Assembly: GCF_009687845.1 (NCBI RefSeq)
Contig: NZ_BLAD01000059.1
Span: 1-64,000, forward strand
Direction: 5' to 3'
DNA: 64,000 nt
DNA from: Acrocarpospora corrugata
GTDB lineage: Bacteria; Actinomycetota; Actinomycetes; Streptosporangiales; Streptosporangiaceae
The position numbers and the translations under genes were made by a program. How positions within the stretch are numbered: position 1 is the stretch's first letter; each line of letters starts with the position of its first letter. This document shows, piece by piece, positions 45,968 to 55,771 of the stretch. The notes beneath the pieces were generated by a model. It was not told the origin of the DNA and made no database searches. It worked only from the letters and a program-made list of their open reading frames with translations.

Positions 45968-45984
45968 GCCGTCCAGCCTAGAGC

Positions 45985-47280
45985 TCACCACGTGCAGGGC
46001 AGCTCTGCCCGGACCAGCGTCGGCCCGCCCGGCGGGCTGTCCACGGTGAGGATCCCGTCGATGGTCGCGGCCCGGTCGGCCAGCCCCGCCAGCCCGCCCC
46101 CCGCGACGGCGACCGCCCCGCCCAGCCCGTTGTCGGCCACCTCGACCACCACCCGCAGGTCCTGCCGGCTGACGTGCACCCGCGCCTCGGTGGCGGCCGC
46201 GTGTTTGGCCATGTTGGTGAGCGATTCGGCCACGATGAAGTAGGCGATGCTCTCCACGGCCGGCGGCGGCCGGTCGGTGATCTCCACGGAGACGTCCACC
46301 CGCACCGGCGCCCGCGCGGCCAGCGACGACAGGGCCGCGTCGAGCCCGCGATCGGTGAGGATGGCCGGATAGATCCCCCTGGCCAGGTCACGCAGCTCGG
46401 CGATGGCGGCTTTCGTCCCCGCGTGCGCGCTGGCCAGCAGCTGCCGCGCCACCTCCGGCTCCGCGTCCATTTTGGCCTGCGCCCGCCCCAGGTCCAGGGC
46501 CACCGCCAGCAGCCGCTGCTGCGCGCCGTCGTGCAGGTCGCGCTCGATCCGGCGGCGCTCGTTCTCGGCCGCGTCCACGCCACGCGCGCGGCTGGCCCGT
46601 AGCCGGTCGGCGCGCGCCGCCAGCAGGGTGGTCTCGTCGGTCCCGAGCAGCAGCCGGGCCAGCGCGCCGTGCAGCCAGGCCAGGCCGCGGATCGCGTACA
46701 GGCCGGTGAACAGCAGCGCGATCCCGAGGATCGTCACCGGCACGGCCTCGATCATGGTGTCGACCCGGAAGTCCCCCACCGACAGCCACTCGCCGTCGAG
46801 CACGACCGCGATCGGCCCGACGATCAGGCCGATCGACACCGACCAGAACAGCACCGAGGCGACGAACTCCACCAGACCCACCGGGAACAGCAGCAGCAGA
46901 TACCCCAGGTCCTTCCAGGTCGCCGGATCCCGGAACAGCCACCCGACATGGTTCCAGAACCCCCGGCCCGGCCGAGGCCGGTATGGATCCGGCAATTCCA
47001 CCCCGAACGACCACCGCACCAGCCGCCGCTCCACCATGGCGGCCCCCCGCCACAGGAACATGGTGACCACCAGCAGCGGCAACCCCACCCAGACCACGAT
47101 GAACGCCACCGACACCGGAATCGCGAACGCCAGCCCGACGAAGTAGCACCCCCCGAGCACCATGCTCCCCAGCAGGTACGGCACCGCCCGCCAGGTCGCC
47201 GGATCCGCCGCGACCCTCAGCGGCCCCCACCGCCCGAACGGCACCCGCTCCCGCAGGGGAAGCCGCACCTCAGCCGTCAT
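45985..47280 (-). CDS. sensor histidine kinase, HisKA_3 type
   Basis: About 431-residue membrane kinase. Two paired hydrophobic blocks (about residues 35-80 and 135-225) carry a conserved domain of the sensor-domain family often seen in actinomycete kinases. The HisKA_3 box ERRRIERDLHDGAQQRL near residue 250 has the phospho-acceptor His, then an ATPase domain with ESLTNMAKHA and DNGLGG. ATG 47280 has GGAGG at 8 nt; ATG 47286 is too close to it. Confidence 0.92.
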   Translation of the reverse strand: MTAEVRLPLRERVPFGRWGPLRVAADPATWRAVPYLLGSMVLGGCYFVGLAFAIPVSVAFIVVWVGLPLLVVTMFLWRGAAMVERRLVRWSFGVELPDPYRPRPGRGFWNHVGWLFRDPATWKDLGYLLLLFPVGLVEFVASVLFWSVSIGLIVGPIAVVLDGEWLSVGDFRVDTMIEAVPVTILGIALLFTGLYAIRGLAWLHGALARLLLGTDETTLLAARADRLRASRARGVDAAENERRRIERDLHDGAQQRLLAVALDLGRAQAKMDAEPEVARQLLASAHAGTKAAIAELRDLARGIYPAILTDRGLDAALSSLAARAPVRVDVSVEITDRPPPAVESIAYFIVAESLTNMAKHAAATEARVHVSRQDLRVVVEVADNGLGGAVAVAGGGLAGLADRAATIDGILTVDSPPGGPTLVRAELPCTW

Positions 47281-47446
47281 GCCCATCCCCTCCGCAAACC
47301 GGACATAAGAAGCATGTGCAGCATGACAAGCCCGCCGGACGCGGCGACATGGGGCGAGCGGGCGTCTTCACCCTGGTGCTGTCCCCAGGGCGCGGCCGTG
47401 GCAATCGTTCTGGCAACCGTTTGCCAGGGCCGTACCAAAACGAAAA

Positions 47447-47474
47447 ACGCCCCGGGCGGAAGCACCCGGGGCGT
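47447..47474 (-). terminator. intrinsic terminator of rho
   Basis: Minus-strand hairpin ACGCCCCGGG/CCCGGGGCGT (10 bp, 8-nt loop), read leftward from the rho stop at 47487, followed by a run of five U residues (aaaaa at 47443-47447 on the plus strand). A textbook Rho-independent terminator for the rho gene itself. Confidence 0.85.
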
Positions 47475-47486
47475 CGTTCTGACGAG

Positions 47487-49592
47487 CTAGTCGCGGTCGT
47501 TGCTGACGGTGGTCTTCTGGACCTGCATCAGGAACTCGGCGTTGGACTTGGTCTCCTTCATCTTCTCCAGGAGGAGTTCCAGCGCCTGCTGCATGTCGAG
47601 CGCGTGCAGCACCCGGCGGAGCTTCCAGACGACCTGGAGTTCCTCCTTGCCGAGCAGGATCTCTTCCTTACGCGTGCTGGAGGAGTCCACGTCCACGGCC
47701 GGGAAGATGCGCTTGTCGGCGAGCGAGCGGCTGAGCTTGAGCTCCATGTTGCCGGTGCCCTTGAACTCCTCGAAGATGACCTCGTCCATCTTGGAGCCGG
47801 TCTCCACCAGCGCGGTGGCGAGGATCGTCAGCGAGCCGCCGTTCTCGATGTTGCGCGCCGCGCCGAAGAACCGCTTCGGCGGGTAGAGCGCGGTCGAGTC
47901 GACACCGCCGGACAGGATGCGCCCGGACGCCGGGGCGGCCAGGTTGTAGGCGCGGCCCAGCCGGGTGATCGAGTCGAGCAGCACGACCACGTCGTGGCCC
48001 AGCTCGACCAGGCGCTTGGCGCGCTCGATGGCGAGCTCGGCGACCGTGGTGTGGTCCTCGGCCGGACGGTCGAAGGTGGAGTGGATGACCTCGCCCTTCA
48101 CCGACCGCTGCATGTCGGTGACCTCTTCTGGACGCTCGTCCACCAGCACGACCATCAGGTGGCACTCGGGGCTGTTGCGGGTGATCGCGTTGGCGATCGC
48201 CTGCAGCACCATCGTCTTGCCCGCCTTGGGCGGCGAGACGATCAGACCACGCTGGCCCTTGCCGATCGGCGAGACCATGTCGATGATCCGGGTGGTCATG
48301 ATGTTGTGCTCGGTCTCCAGGCGGAGCCGCTCCTGCGGGTACAGCGGGGTGAGCTTGTTGAAGTCGGGGCGCTGCCTGGCCTGGTCCGGCTCCATGCCGT
48401 TGACCGTGTCCAGGCGGACCAGCGCGTTGAACTTCTCCCGGCGCTCGCCGTCGCGGGGCTGCCGGACGGCGCCGGTGATGACGTCGCCCTTGCGCAGGCC
48501 GTTGCGGCGGATCTGGGCGAGCGAGACGTAGACGTCGTTCGAGCCGGGCAGGTAGCCGCTGGTCCGGACGAAGGCGTAGTTGTCCAGGATGTCGAGGATG
48601 CCAGCGATCGGGATGAGGACGTCGTCCTCGCTGACCACGGGCTCGTTGCTCTCCCCGAAGCGGTCCCGGCCACGCCGGTTGCGCTCCCTGAACCGGCCCC
48701 GGCGACCGCGCGGGTCGTCGTCCTGGCCGGGCGGGCCCTGGCGGTCGTTCTGGCGGTCACCCTGCCGGTTGTCCGACCGGGCATCCGACCGAGCGTCCGA
48801 CCGTGTGTCCGGCCGGTTGTCCTGGCGGTCGCGGCCCCGGCTGTCGCCGAGGTCGGCCGCGCGCTGGTCACTCCGGTCCACCCGCTCGACGCGCTCGGTC
48901 CGGTCCGTGCGCTCGGTCCGGTCCGTGCGCTCGGTCCGGTCCGTGCGATCCGTGCGGTCAGTCCGGTCGGTGCGATCGGTACGGTCGCCCCGGTCGGTGC
49001 GGTCACCACGGTCACGGCGGTCGCCGCGCTCCCCGCGGTCGTTGCGCCCCCGGCGCTCGCGGCGGTCGTTCATCCGGTCGCCACGGCTGTCCCGGGTGTC
49101 GCTGTGCGTGACGTCGCCCTGGGCGGCGGCCTGCGGTTCCGGCGCGGACTGCGCGGCGGAGTTGGCGACGGACTGCGCGGCGGGCTGGGACTGGATCGCC
49201 GGAGCGCTGTCCACGCGCTCCACGGCGGCGGGCTCCGGTTCCGGGCGCGACTCGGCGGCCTGGACGGGCAGCGCGGGCTGCTCCGGAGCCGCGGCGGCCC
49301 GGGAACGTTCCCGACGGGCACGGGTGGGGCGCTCAACGGGCGCGGCTTCCGCGGGCTTGGCCTCCACGGCGGCCGCGGATCCCCCCTGCTTCTCCTGGAT
49401 GGCCGCGATGAGCTGGCTCTTGCGCATCCGGCCGGTCCCGCTGATACCGAGGCCGGAGGCCATGGCCTGCAGCTCGGGCAGCACCATGGCGGACAGGCCG
49501 GTGCCGGAGCGACGACGCGGCGAGCGCGCCGCGGCGGCGGTGGGGGCGTCGCCGGCGGCTGCGTCGGCGAGGAGTTCGGTGGTGTCGCTCAA
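47487..49592 (-). CDS. rho: transcription termination factor Rho
   Basis: Hexameric RNA helicase that releases RNA polymerase. 701 residues, longer than the 419 of E. coli because of an insertion. The N-terminal domain has VLPELQAMASGLGISGTGRMRKSQLI; an Ala/Pro/Arg/Asp-rich disordered insertion spans about 72-310; the RNA-binding domain starts near 322 (DDVLIPIAGILDIL, and FVRTSGYLPG). Walker A PPKAGKT is at about 454-460, Walker B VVVLLDSITRLGRAYN, and the LVDERPEEVTDM motif. Such insertions are common in actinobacterial Rho and change termination efficiency. It is the last gene of a leftward series, separated from thrB by a 399-bp leader. Confidence 0.97.
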   Translation of the reverse strand: MSDTTELLADAAAGDAPTAAAARSPRRRSGTGLSAMVLPELQAMASGLGISGTGRMRKSQLIAAIQEKQGGSAAAVEAKPAEAAPVERPTRARRERSRAAAAPEQPALPVQAAESRPEPEPAAVERVDSAPAIQSQPAAQSVANSAAQSAPEPQAAAQGDVTHSDTRDSRGDRMNDRRERRGRNDRGERGDRRDRGDRTDRGDRTDRTDRTDRTDRTDRTERTDRTERTDRTERVERVDRSDQRAADLGDSRGRDRQDNRPDTRSDARSDARSDNRQGDRQNDRQGPPGQDDDPRGRRGRFRERNRRGRDRFGESNEPVVSEDDVLIPIAGILDILDNYAFVRTSGYLPGSNDVYVSLAQIRRNGLRKGDVITGAVRQPRDGERREKFNALVRLDTVNGMEPDQARQRPDFNKLTPLYPQERLRLETEHNIMTTRIIDMVSPIGKGQRGLIVSPPKAGKTMVLQAIANAITRNSPECHLMVVLVDERPEEVTDMQRSVKGEVIHSTFDRPAEDHTTVAELAIERAKRLVELGHDVVVLLDSITRLGRAYNLAAPASGRILSGGVDSTALYPPKRFFGAARNIENGGSLTILATALVETGSKMDEVIFEEFKGTGNMELKLSRSLADKRIFPAVDVDSSSTRKEEILLGKEELQVVWKLRRVLHALDMQQALELLLEKMKETKSNAEFLMQVQKTTVSNDRD
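48873..49046. repeat. 9-bp tandem repeat (TDR/TER codons) inside rho
   Basis: The part encoding residues about 183-240 of Rho consists of RGDR, then (TDR)n and (TER)n units, built from 9-bp repeats of CGGTCNGTG type on the plus strand. The charged Arg/Asp/Thr string is disordered. Copy number is expected to vary between strains. Confidence 0.8.
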
Positions 49593-49991
49593 CTAATGGT
49601 CCTTCCCAGGGGTCGGGCGCCGGGCTTGTTCGTCCAGGCGTCCCGGTGGTGCGACCCGGCGGGACAGACCGGGTCGGGCTTCGCGAACCTCATGTATGGA
49701 TCCCTCTGGGTACCGAGATTCACGAGCGGTAGAGGCCCGGGGGGAATCCCCCCGGATTGCCACCACCGACCAGATGTCGAGGTGGTTCGAACGCGCATGT
49801 CTCCGAATGCACCGCCTCTGACCGCGTGAGCGACTGGAGGAGGCAGATTCTGGGAAATCACCGCTACTTCGGCTAGGCGAAGTGCGGAGATGTGCGAATG
49901 ACAAGCACGCACCCAACACGGGGGCACCTGGTGCGGCTATCAGCCTAACATCACCAGCGCACACAGCTATTCCCTGAAGGTCGAAGAGGCA
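49593..49991 (-). promoter_or_regulatory. rho leader region with two hairpins
   Basis: 399 bp between the thrB stop and the rho start with no supported gene. In rho sense it holds, from upstream, a palindrome CCGGGGGG-3-CCCCCCGG (49737-49755) and a hairpin CGACCCGG-9-CCGGGTCG (49652-49676). Bacterial rho genes are often autoregulated by Rho acting in their own leader; these stems are candidates. It must also contain the rho promoter. Confidence 0.5.
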
Positions 49992-50891
49992 TCAGCGTGT
50001 CTCAGGAAACTGAACGTACGCACCGGCTGGATCGACGTTCAGCGGCTGGATGTGCCAGTCAGTACCCACTTCTGACGCGATCGAATCCTGCGCGGATCCA
50101 CCGGAAAACGCAAGAATCGTCGGGCCCGCCCCCGAGACGACCGCGGGCACCCCGGCCGACCGGAGCCGTTGTACCAGTTCGGCGGTGCGCGGCATGGCAG
50201 GCGCGCGATAGCTCTGGTGCAGATGATCTTCTGTGGCGATCATCAGCAGGTCCGGGCGCTGGGTCAGCGCATGCACCAGCAGCGCGGCGTTTCCGCTGTT
50301 CGCGGCGGCCTCGGCGTGCGGGATCGTGGCCGGGAGCAGGCCCCGGGCGGCCTCGGTGGAGAGCCGGAAATCCGGGATCAGGGCGACCGGCCTGACCTTC
50401 TCGTGCACCGGCAGGGTGACCGCGCGGGATGTGCCGGCTTCGGTGTAGGCGATGGTGAAGCCGCCGTACAGGCAGGGTGCGACGTTGTCGGGGTGGCCCT
50501 CGATCCGGGCGGCGAGTTCCAGGACCTGGACGTCGCCGAATCCGGGCGCGTCGCTGAACGCGCGCGCCGCGAGCACGCCCGCCACGATCGCGGCCGAGGA
50601 CGAGCCCAGGCCGCGGGCGTGCGGGATGCGGTTGCGGCAGCGCAGCCTGATGCCCTTGGGCTGGTCGGCGCCGAGCAGGTCGAAGGTCCGCCGCATGGTG
50701 GCGATGATCAGGTGGCCTTCGCCGGGGTCCACCTCCCCCGCCCCGTGACCGTCGATGTCGATCTGGACATCGTCCCCCGTGAGCTCGACCTCGACGTCGT
50801 CGTGCAGATCTAGCGCGAGACCCAGCGAGTCGAACCCGGGCCCCAGATTGGCGCTGGTGGCGGGTACCCGCACCAGAACGCTCTCCGTCAT
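49992..50891 (-). CDS. thrB: homoserine kinase
   Basis: Phosphorylates L-homoserine to O-phospho-homoserine, the substrate of threonine synthase. 299 residues of the GHMP kinase family. PATSANLGPGFDSLGLAL at the N-terminus, the ATP-binding PHARGLGSSSAA near residue 90, and the C-terminal SGAGPTILAF motif are diagnostic. It starts 10 bp after the thrC stop, so thrC-thrB is an operon. Confidence 0.97.
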   Translation of the reverse strand: MTESVLVRVPATSANLGPGFDSLGLALDLHDDVEVELTGDDVQIDIDGHGAGEVDPGEGHLIIATMRRTFDLLGADQPKGIRLRCRNRIPHARGLGSSSAAIVAGVLAARAFSDAPGFGDVQVLELAARIEGHPDNVAPCLYGGFTIAYTEAGTSRAVTLPVHEKVRPVALIPDFRLSTEAARGLLPATIPHAEAAANSGNAALLVHALTQRPDLLMIATEDHLHQSYRAPAMPRTAELVQRLRSAGVPAVVSGAGPTILAFSGGSAQDSIASEVGTDWHIQPLNVDPAGAYVQFPETR

Positions 50892-50901
50892 GCCTCTCCC
50901 G

Positions 50902-51969
<1,068 letters not shown>

Positions 51970-52100
51970 GATTACTCCTTCTACCTGCGCTATTGGGAGT
52001 CGAGTGTAGGGCCAACTGCCCAAGGCGCGGGATGCGCTGTCCAATTGATGGGATATGTCGGCAAAAATTGGCCGGTCATTGGGGGCTAGCTCTCCCATCG

Positions 52101-52115
52101 AACACTCAGAGTGTT
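52101..52115. promoter_or_regulatory. 15-bp palindrome in the thrC/glycosyltransferase divergent region
   Basis: AACACTC-A-GAGTGTT, a perfect 7-bp inverted repeat, in the 204-bp region between the divergent thrC (51969) and glycosyltransferase (52174) genes. A candidate operator or promoter element, no regulator known. Confidence 0.4.
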
Positions 52116-52173
52116 TCACTAGAGTTCACGACGCGAAATTTCACCACTCGTGCGAGACGTGAGGAGCGCGACT

Positions 52174-53601
52174 GTGACGGGCAACGCCGCCCGGCCGAGG
52201 ATCCGCCACAACGACTACGCTCCGCTCACTCCGGCGGAGCCCGGAGAGTGGACGCCGTCGCTGGCAGTAAGTGTGATCGTGCCGGCCTATGGCGGGCAGC
52301 ACCGCCTGGATCTGGCGCTGGCCGCGCTGGCGGCGCAGAGCTACCCGCCGGGACTGACCGAGGTCATCGTCGTGGACGACGGCAGCGAGCCGCCGCTGCG
52401 CCTGCCGGAGCTCCGGCCCGAGCGCTGCCGGGTGATCCGGACGAGCCCGGACGGCTGGGGTCCCGCGCACGCGCTGAACGCGGGGGTCGCGGTCGCCGAG
52501 GGCGCGGTCATCCAGCGGCTGGACGCCGACATGGTGCCGTATCGGGAGCATCTGGAGGTGCTGCTGCGGTGGCACCATCTCACCGATTACCTGGTCACCA
52601 TCGGCGGGAAGGTGTTCGTGCCGGAGCCGCCGCTCACGCCGGAACAGGTGCACGCGGCGGTCGGCGCCGGCACGCTGGCGGAGCTGATCGATCTGACCGG
52701 GGCGATGCCGAGCAGCACCGAGAAGACGATCAAGCGACTTGACGGGATGCGTAAAAGCCGCAATCCCTATCACGTGTGCACGGGGCCCACGATGTCGCTG
52801 CATCGGGCGTTTTATCAGAGCGCGGGGGGATTTGACGCCGAGGTGCATCGGGGGGAGGACACCGAGTTCGCCTATCGATTGGCCCAGGCTGGGGCGGTGT
52901 TCGTGCCGGATTTGGCGGCGAAGGCCGTACATCTGGGGATTCCGGCGCAGCGGCGGGATCGGGAGGCGACGATCCGGGCGGTGGAGCCCTATCTGGCGCA
53001 TCGGGTGCCGCTGCGGCGGGAGTTGCGCAAGGAGCGCGGGCGGGGCTGGCGGGTGCCGTACATCGAGGTGGTGCTGGATGTGGGGCGGGCCGGTGAGCTG
53101 GTGGCCAGGGAGGCGATCGAGGCGGCGCTGAACGGCTCGGTGCCGGATGTCGTGGTCACGCTGGTGGCGCCGTGGTCGAGCCTGCCGCACGGGCGGTCGG
53201 AGGAGCCCGCCACGGAGCTGGAGCTGCTCGCGGCGGGGTTCCAGGATGATCCGCGGGTCCGGCTGGCCGACCAGGTGCCGCCGACGGCCTTCCCGGTGCC
53301 GTTCCGCTACACCGGGCCGGTGGACACGCCGCTGGCCCCGGACACGCTCGAACGCCTGACCAAGATCATGACAGCCGACCGGACGGGGCTGCTCTACATG
53401 CGCCTGCCGAACGGCCGGATGGCGGCGCTGGAACGCACCGAGGCGGTGAGCCGGGCCCGGCTCGTCGCATTGGCGGAGGAACCACTCACTCAGGTCATCG
53501 AAGCGACTCATGGAGTACGGCACGCAACATCCCCCACGGGGGACATATCGGATAAGCAGCCACTTCGTGATCGACTTGCCCACATACGGCAGTCACCCTG
53601 A
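52174..53601 (+). CDS. family 2-like glycosyltransferase with RIRHNDY N-terminus
   Basis: 475-residue GT-A fold glycosyltransferase. Residues 9-15 RIRHNDY, then a short linker to VSVIVPAYGG near residue 33, the DDGS UDP-sugar site near residue 70, DADM near residue 122 (the D-x-D metal motif) and a HRGEDTEFAYRL stretch near residue 228. The C-terminal half is a separate domain of about 200 residues shared with the later two genes. Start GTG 52174 has GAGGAG at 7 nt. Sugar donor and acceptor unknown. It is the first of a rightward set of glycosyltransferases; a cell-wall or capsular polymer is the likely product. Confidence 0.88.
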   Translation: MTGNAARPRIRHNDYAPLTPAEPGEWTPSLAVSVIVPAYGGQHRLDLALAALAAQSYPPGLTEVIVVDDGSEPPLRLPELRPERCRVIRTSPDGWGPAHALNAGVAVAEGAVIQRLDADMVPYREHLEVLLRWHHLTDYLVTIGGKVFVPEPPLTPEQVHAAVGAGTLAELIDLTGAMPSSTEKTIKRLDGMRKSRNPYHVCTGPTMSLHRAFYQSAGGFDAEVHRGEDTEFAYRLAQAGAVFVPDLAAKAVHLGIPAQRRDREATIRAVEPYLAHRVPLRRELRKERGRGWRVPYIEVVLDVGRAGELVAREAIEAALNGSVPDVVVTLVAPWSSLPHGRSEEPATELELLAAGFQDDPRVRLADQVPPTAFPVPFRYTGPVDTPLAPDTLERLTKIMTADRTGLLYMRLPNGRMAALERTEAVSRARLVALAEEPLTQVIEATHGVRHATSPTGDISDKQPLRDRLAHIRQSP

Positions 53602-53741
53602 CGCCCGATCGAAGCACCTCTTTGGGATCTCTCAGGAACATCTCCCACAATTCAGGCAGTCACTTCTACTAGGCTTTATGCATCCCCGGCCCGCACCTGG
53701 TCCGCCCTATTCCTCCGGGCGGCTGACACGGAGGTTTACTC

Positions 53742-54203
53742 ATGCCGACACCCCGCCGACTGGCCATCATGGGTGCCGGGGTCGGCACGGTCGCGATCGC
53801 CGTCCTGGCTCTGCTCGTGATCGTCGGCGTGGTCGAGCCGGTTGAGGCGCTGACGCTGGCCGGGCTGGCCGCGGTGCTCGCCGGGCTCGCCTTCCTGGTG
53901 CTCAACCTGCGGCGGCTGGACGGCAAGGTGCTGCGCATCGACGCGCGGGTCAAACGCGAGGAGCGGCAGCTGACCGAGATCGCCGCCGGGCTGGCCGCGC
54001 TCACCGCCAAGCTGGACAGCATCTCCCCCGCGCTGGCCGAGGCCGCCGTGCAGCATGACGAGGATCTGCGCGCGGTGCTGGCGTCGCTGGGCGAGGACCG
54101 GGTGAACGCGATGTTCGTCCGGCGCGAGATCGAGGCCGAACTGCAGGAGATCCGGCGGCGCACCGAGGCGATGGCGTCCCTGATGGACCGAGTGACTCAT
54201 TGA
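53742..54203 (+). CDS. small two-helix membrane protein with coiled coil
   Basis: 153-residue protein. Two transmembrane helices (about residues 8-29 and 35-56) are followed by a coiled-coil or helical region of about 95 residues, rich in Arg/Glu/Ala (KREERQLTEIAAGLAALTAKL). GGAGG is 8 nt before the ATG. The next gene starts at TTG overlapping this stop (TTGA), so they are co-translated. Likely a membrane anchor or oligomerisation partner for the glycosyltransferases, inference only. Confidence 0.75.
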   Translation: MPTPRRLAIMGAGVGTVAIAVLALLVIVGVVEPVEALTLAGLAAVLAGLAFLVLNLRRLDGKVLRIDARVKREERQLTEIAAGLAALTAKLDSISPALAEAAVQHDEDLRAVLASLGEDRVNAMFVRREIEAELQEIRRRTEAMASLMDRVTH

Positions 54204-55771
54204 CCGCCCGGATCAGGCACAACGACTACGGCGTCCTGGTTCCGCCCGCGATCGGGGAGTGGCAGCCGCGGCTGTCGGTGACCGTGGTCATCCCGGCCTA
54301 CCAGTGCCAGGACGCGCTGGACCGGACGCTGGCCGCGCTGACCGCGCAGACCTACCCGGCGGCGCTGCTGGACGTGGTGATCGCGGACGACGGGAGCACG
54401 CCCGCGGTGACCGTGCCGGCGCTGGCTCCGGCGCGTACCCGGGTGGTGCGGGTGCCGGAGGGCCGGTGGGGGCGCGGCTGGGCCCGCCAGACGGGGGCGT
54501 CGGCGGCGCGCGGCGACGTGCTGCACTGGCTCGACTCGGACATGATCCTCTATCGCGACCACCTCGAGTCGCACATGCGGTGGCATCACCTGGCTGACCA
54601 CCTGGTGGTGCACGGCGTGATCCAGTTCACCGACGCCGAGAAGGCGCCGCCGTCTCCGGCGGAGGTGGCCACGGCGGTCCGGGACGGGAACGCGGGTCTG
54701 CTCTTCCCGGCGGAGAGTGTGCGCCCGCACGAATATTCGGCGAAGATCCTGGCCGAGACGCGGCAGCTGCGAGACGCGGGGCAGCGGGCGTATCTGCTGC
54801 ATTCCGGGGCGACCACGTCGGTGCCGGCGCGGCTGCTGGAACGGGCCGGGGGTGTGGACACCTCGCTCAACATGGGTGAGGACACCGAGCTGGGGTATCG
54901 GCTGGCGCAGGCCGGGGCGGTTTTCGTGCCGGATCAGGCGTTGAGCTGGCATATCGGGCTTTCCACGGTGTTGCGCCGGGAGAAGGACGTGCACCGGCAC
55001 AACTGGAGCCTGCTCGGCAGCGTCATCCCGTTGTTGCGGTGGCTGCGGGCCCATCCGCGGCGGCAGTGGGCGGTGCCGTTCGCGCAGATCGTGGTGGATT
55101 CGGCGGGGGCCTCGTACGAGCAGACCCGGGCCAGCGTGGACGCCGCCCTGGCCGGCACCGTGGCCGACACCGCCGTCGTCGTCCTCGGTCCGTGGTCGAA
55201 GCTGACCGGCGAACGCCGCAGGTCACTGGACGAGCCGCTGCTGGAGCACCGCCTGGTGTCCAACCTGTACGCGGCCGAGCCCCGCGTCACCCTGGCCGAG
55301 TCGGTGCCGCCGACGGCCACCCCCGCGCCCTGGCGGCTGCGCTGCCCGGCCGGGTGGGTGCTCGGCGCCGACACCCTGGCGCGCCTGATCAAATTCGCCG
55401 ACCAGGACCAGCTGGGCCTGGTCAGCGCCGCCCTCACCGAGACCGCCGCGGGCGTCACGGCGGTCCGGCTGGAACGTACCGCCGCCTACGGCCGGGCGTC
55501 GCTCTACCCGGACGAGGAAGCCGACGACGTGGTGGACGAGCTGTTCGGCAGCGCCTGGCTGGACGGCGGCGAGGTCGGGATCACCACCCCCGACCTGGCC
55601 GACCCGCTCACCGGCGTCCCCGCCAAACTCCGCGCCGAAGTGGCCCGCTGGCGCGCGGAAGCCGGCCGCCACGAGGCCGAGGCGGCGCGCTGGAAGGCCG
55701 AAGCGGAACGCCTGGCCGCAGAACAGGCCGCCGTACCGCCCCGCCGGAACTGGTTGAGGACGAGCCGATGA
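54200..55771 (+). CDS. family 2-like glycosyltransferase with RIRHNDY N-terminus (2)
   Basis: 523-residue paralogue of the gene at 52174. It has TARIRHNDYGVL, VTVVIPAYQ near residue 28, DDGS near 63, LDSDMIL near 113 (a D-x-D variant) and MGEDTELGYRLAQAG near 225. The C-terminal domain ends with a charged coiled-coil tail (ARWRAEAGRHEAEAARWKAE). The TTG start at 54200 overlaps the upstream stop; without it the RIRHNDY motif would lack a start. The stop overlaps the next gene (ATGA). Confidence 0.88.
   Translation: MTARIRHNDYGVLVPPAIGEWQPRLSVTVVIPAYQCQDALDRTLAALTAQTYPAALLDVVIADDGSTPAVTVPALAPARTRVVRVPEGRWGRGWARQTGASAARGDVLHWLDSDMILYRDHLESHMRWHHLADHLVVHGVIQFTDAEKAPPSPAEVATAVRDGNAGLLFPAESVRPHEYSAKILAETRQLRDAGQRAYLLHSGATTSVPARLLERAGGVDTSLNMGEDTELGYRLAQAGAVFVPDQALSWHIGLSTVLRREKDVHRHNWSLLGSVIPLLRWLRAHPRRQWAVPFAQIVVDSAGASYEQTRASVDAALAGTVADTAVVVLGPWSKLTGERRRSLDEPLLEHRLVSNLYAAEPRVTLAESVPPTATPAPWRLRCPAGWVLGADTLARLIKFADQDQLGLVSAALTETAAGVTAVRLERTAAYGRASLYPDEEADDVVDELFGSAWLDGGEVGITTPDLADPLTGVPAKLRAEVARWRAEAGRHEAEAARWKAEAERLAAEQAAVPPRRNWLRTSR

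Noticed and set aside
51970-52173. Possible T-box or threonine riboswitch ahead of thrC
   Set aside because: I could not find the T-box conserved sequence or a specifier loop; only a 15-bp palindrome is clear.
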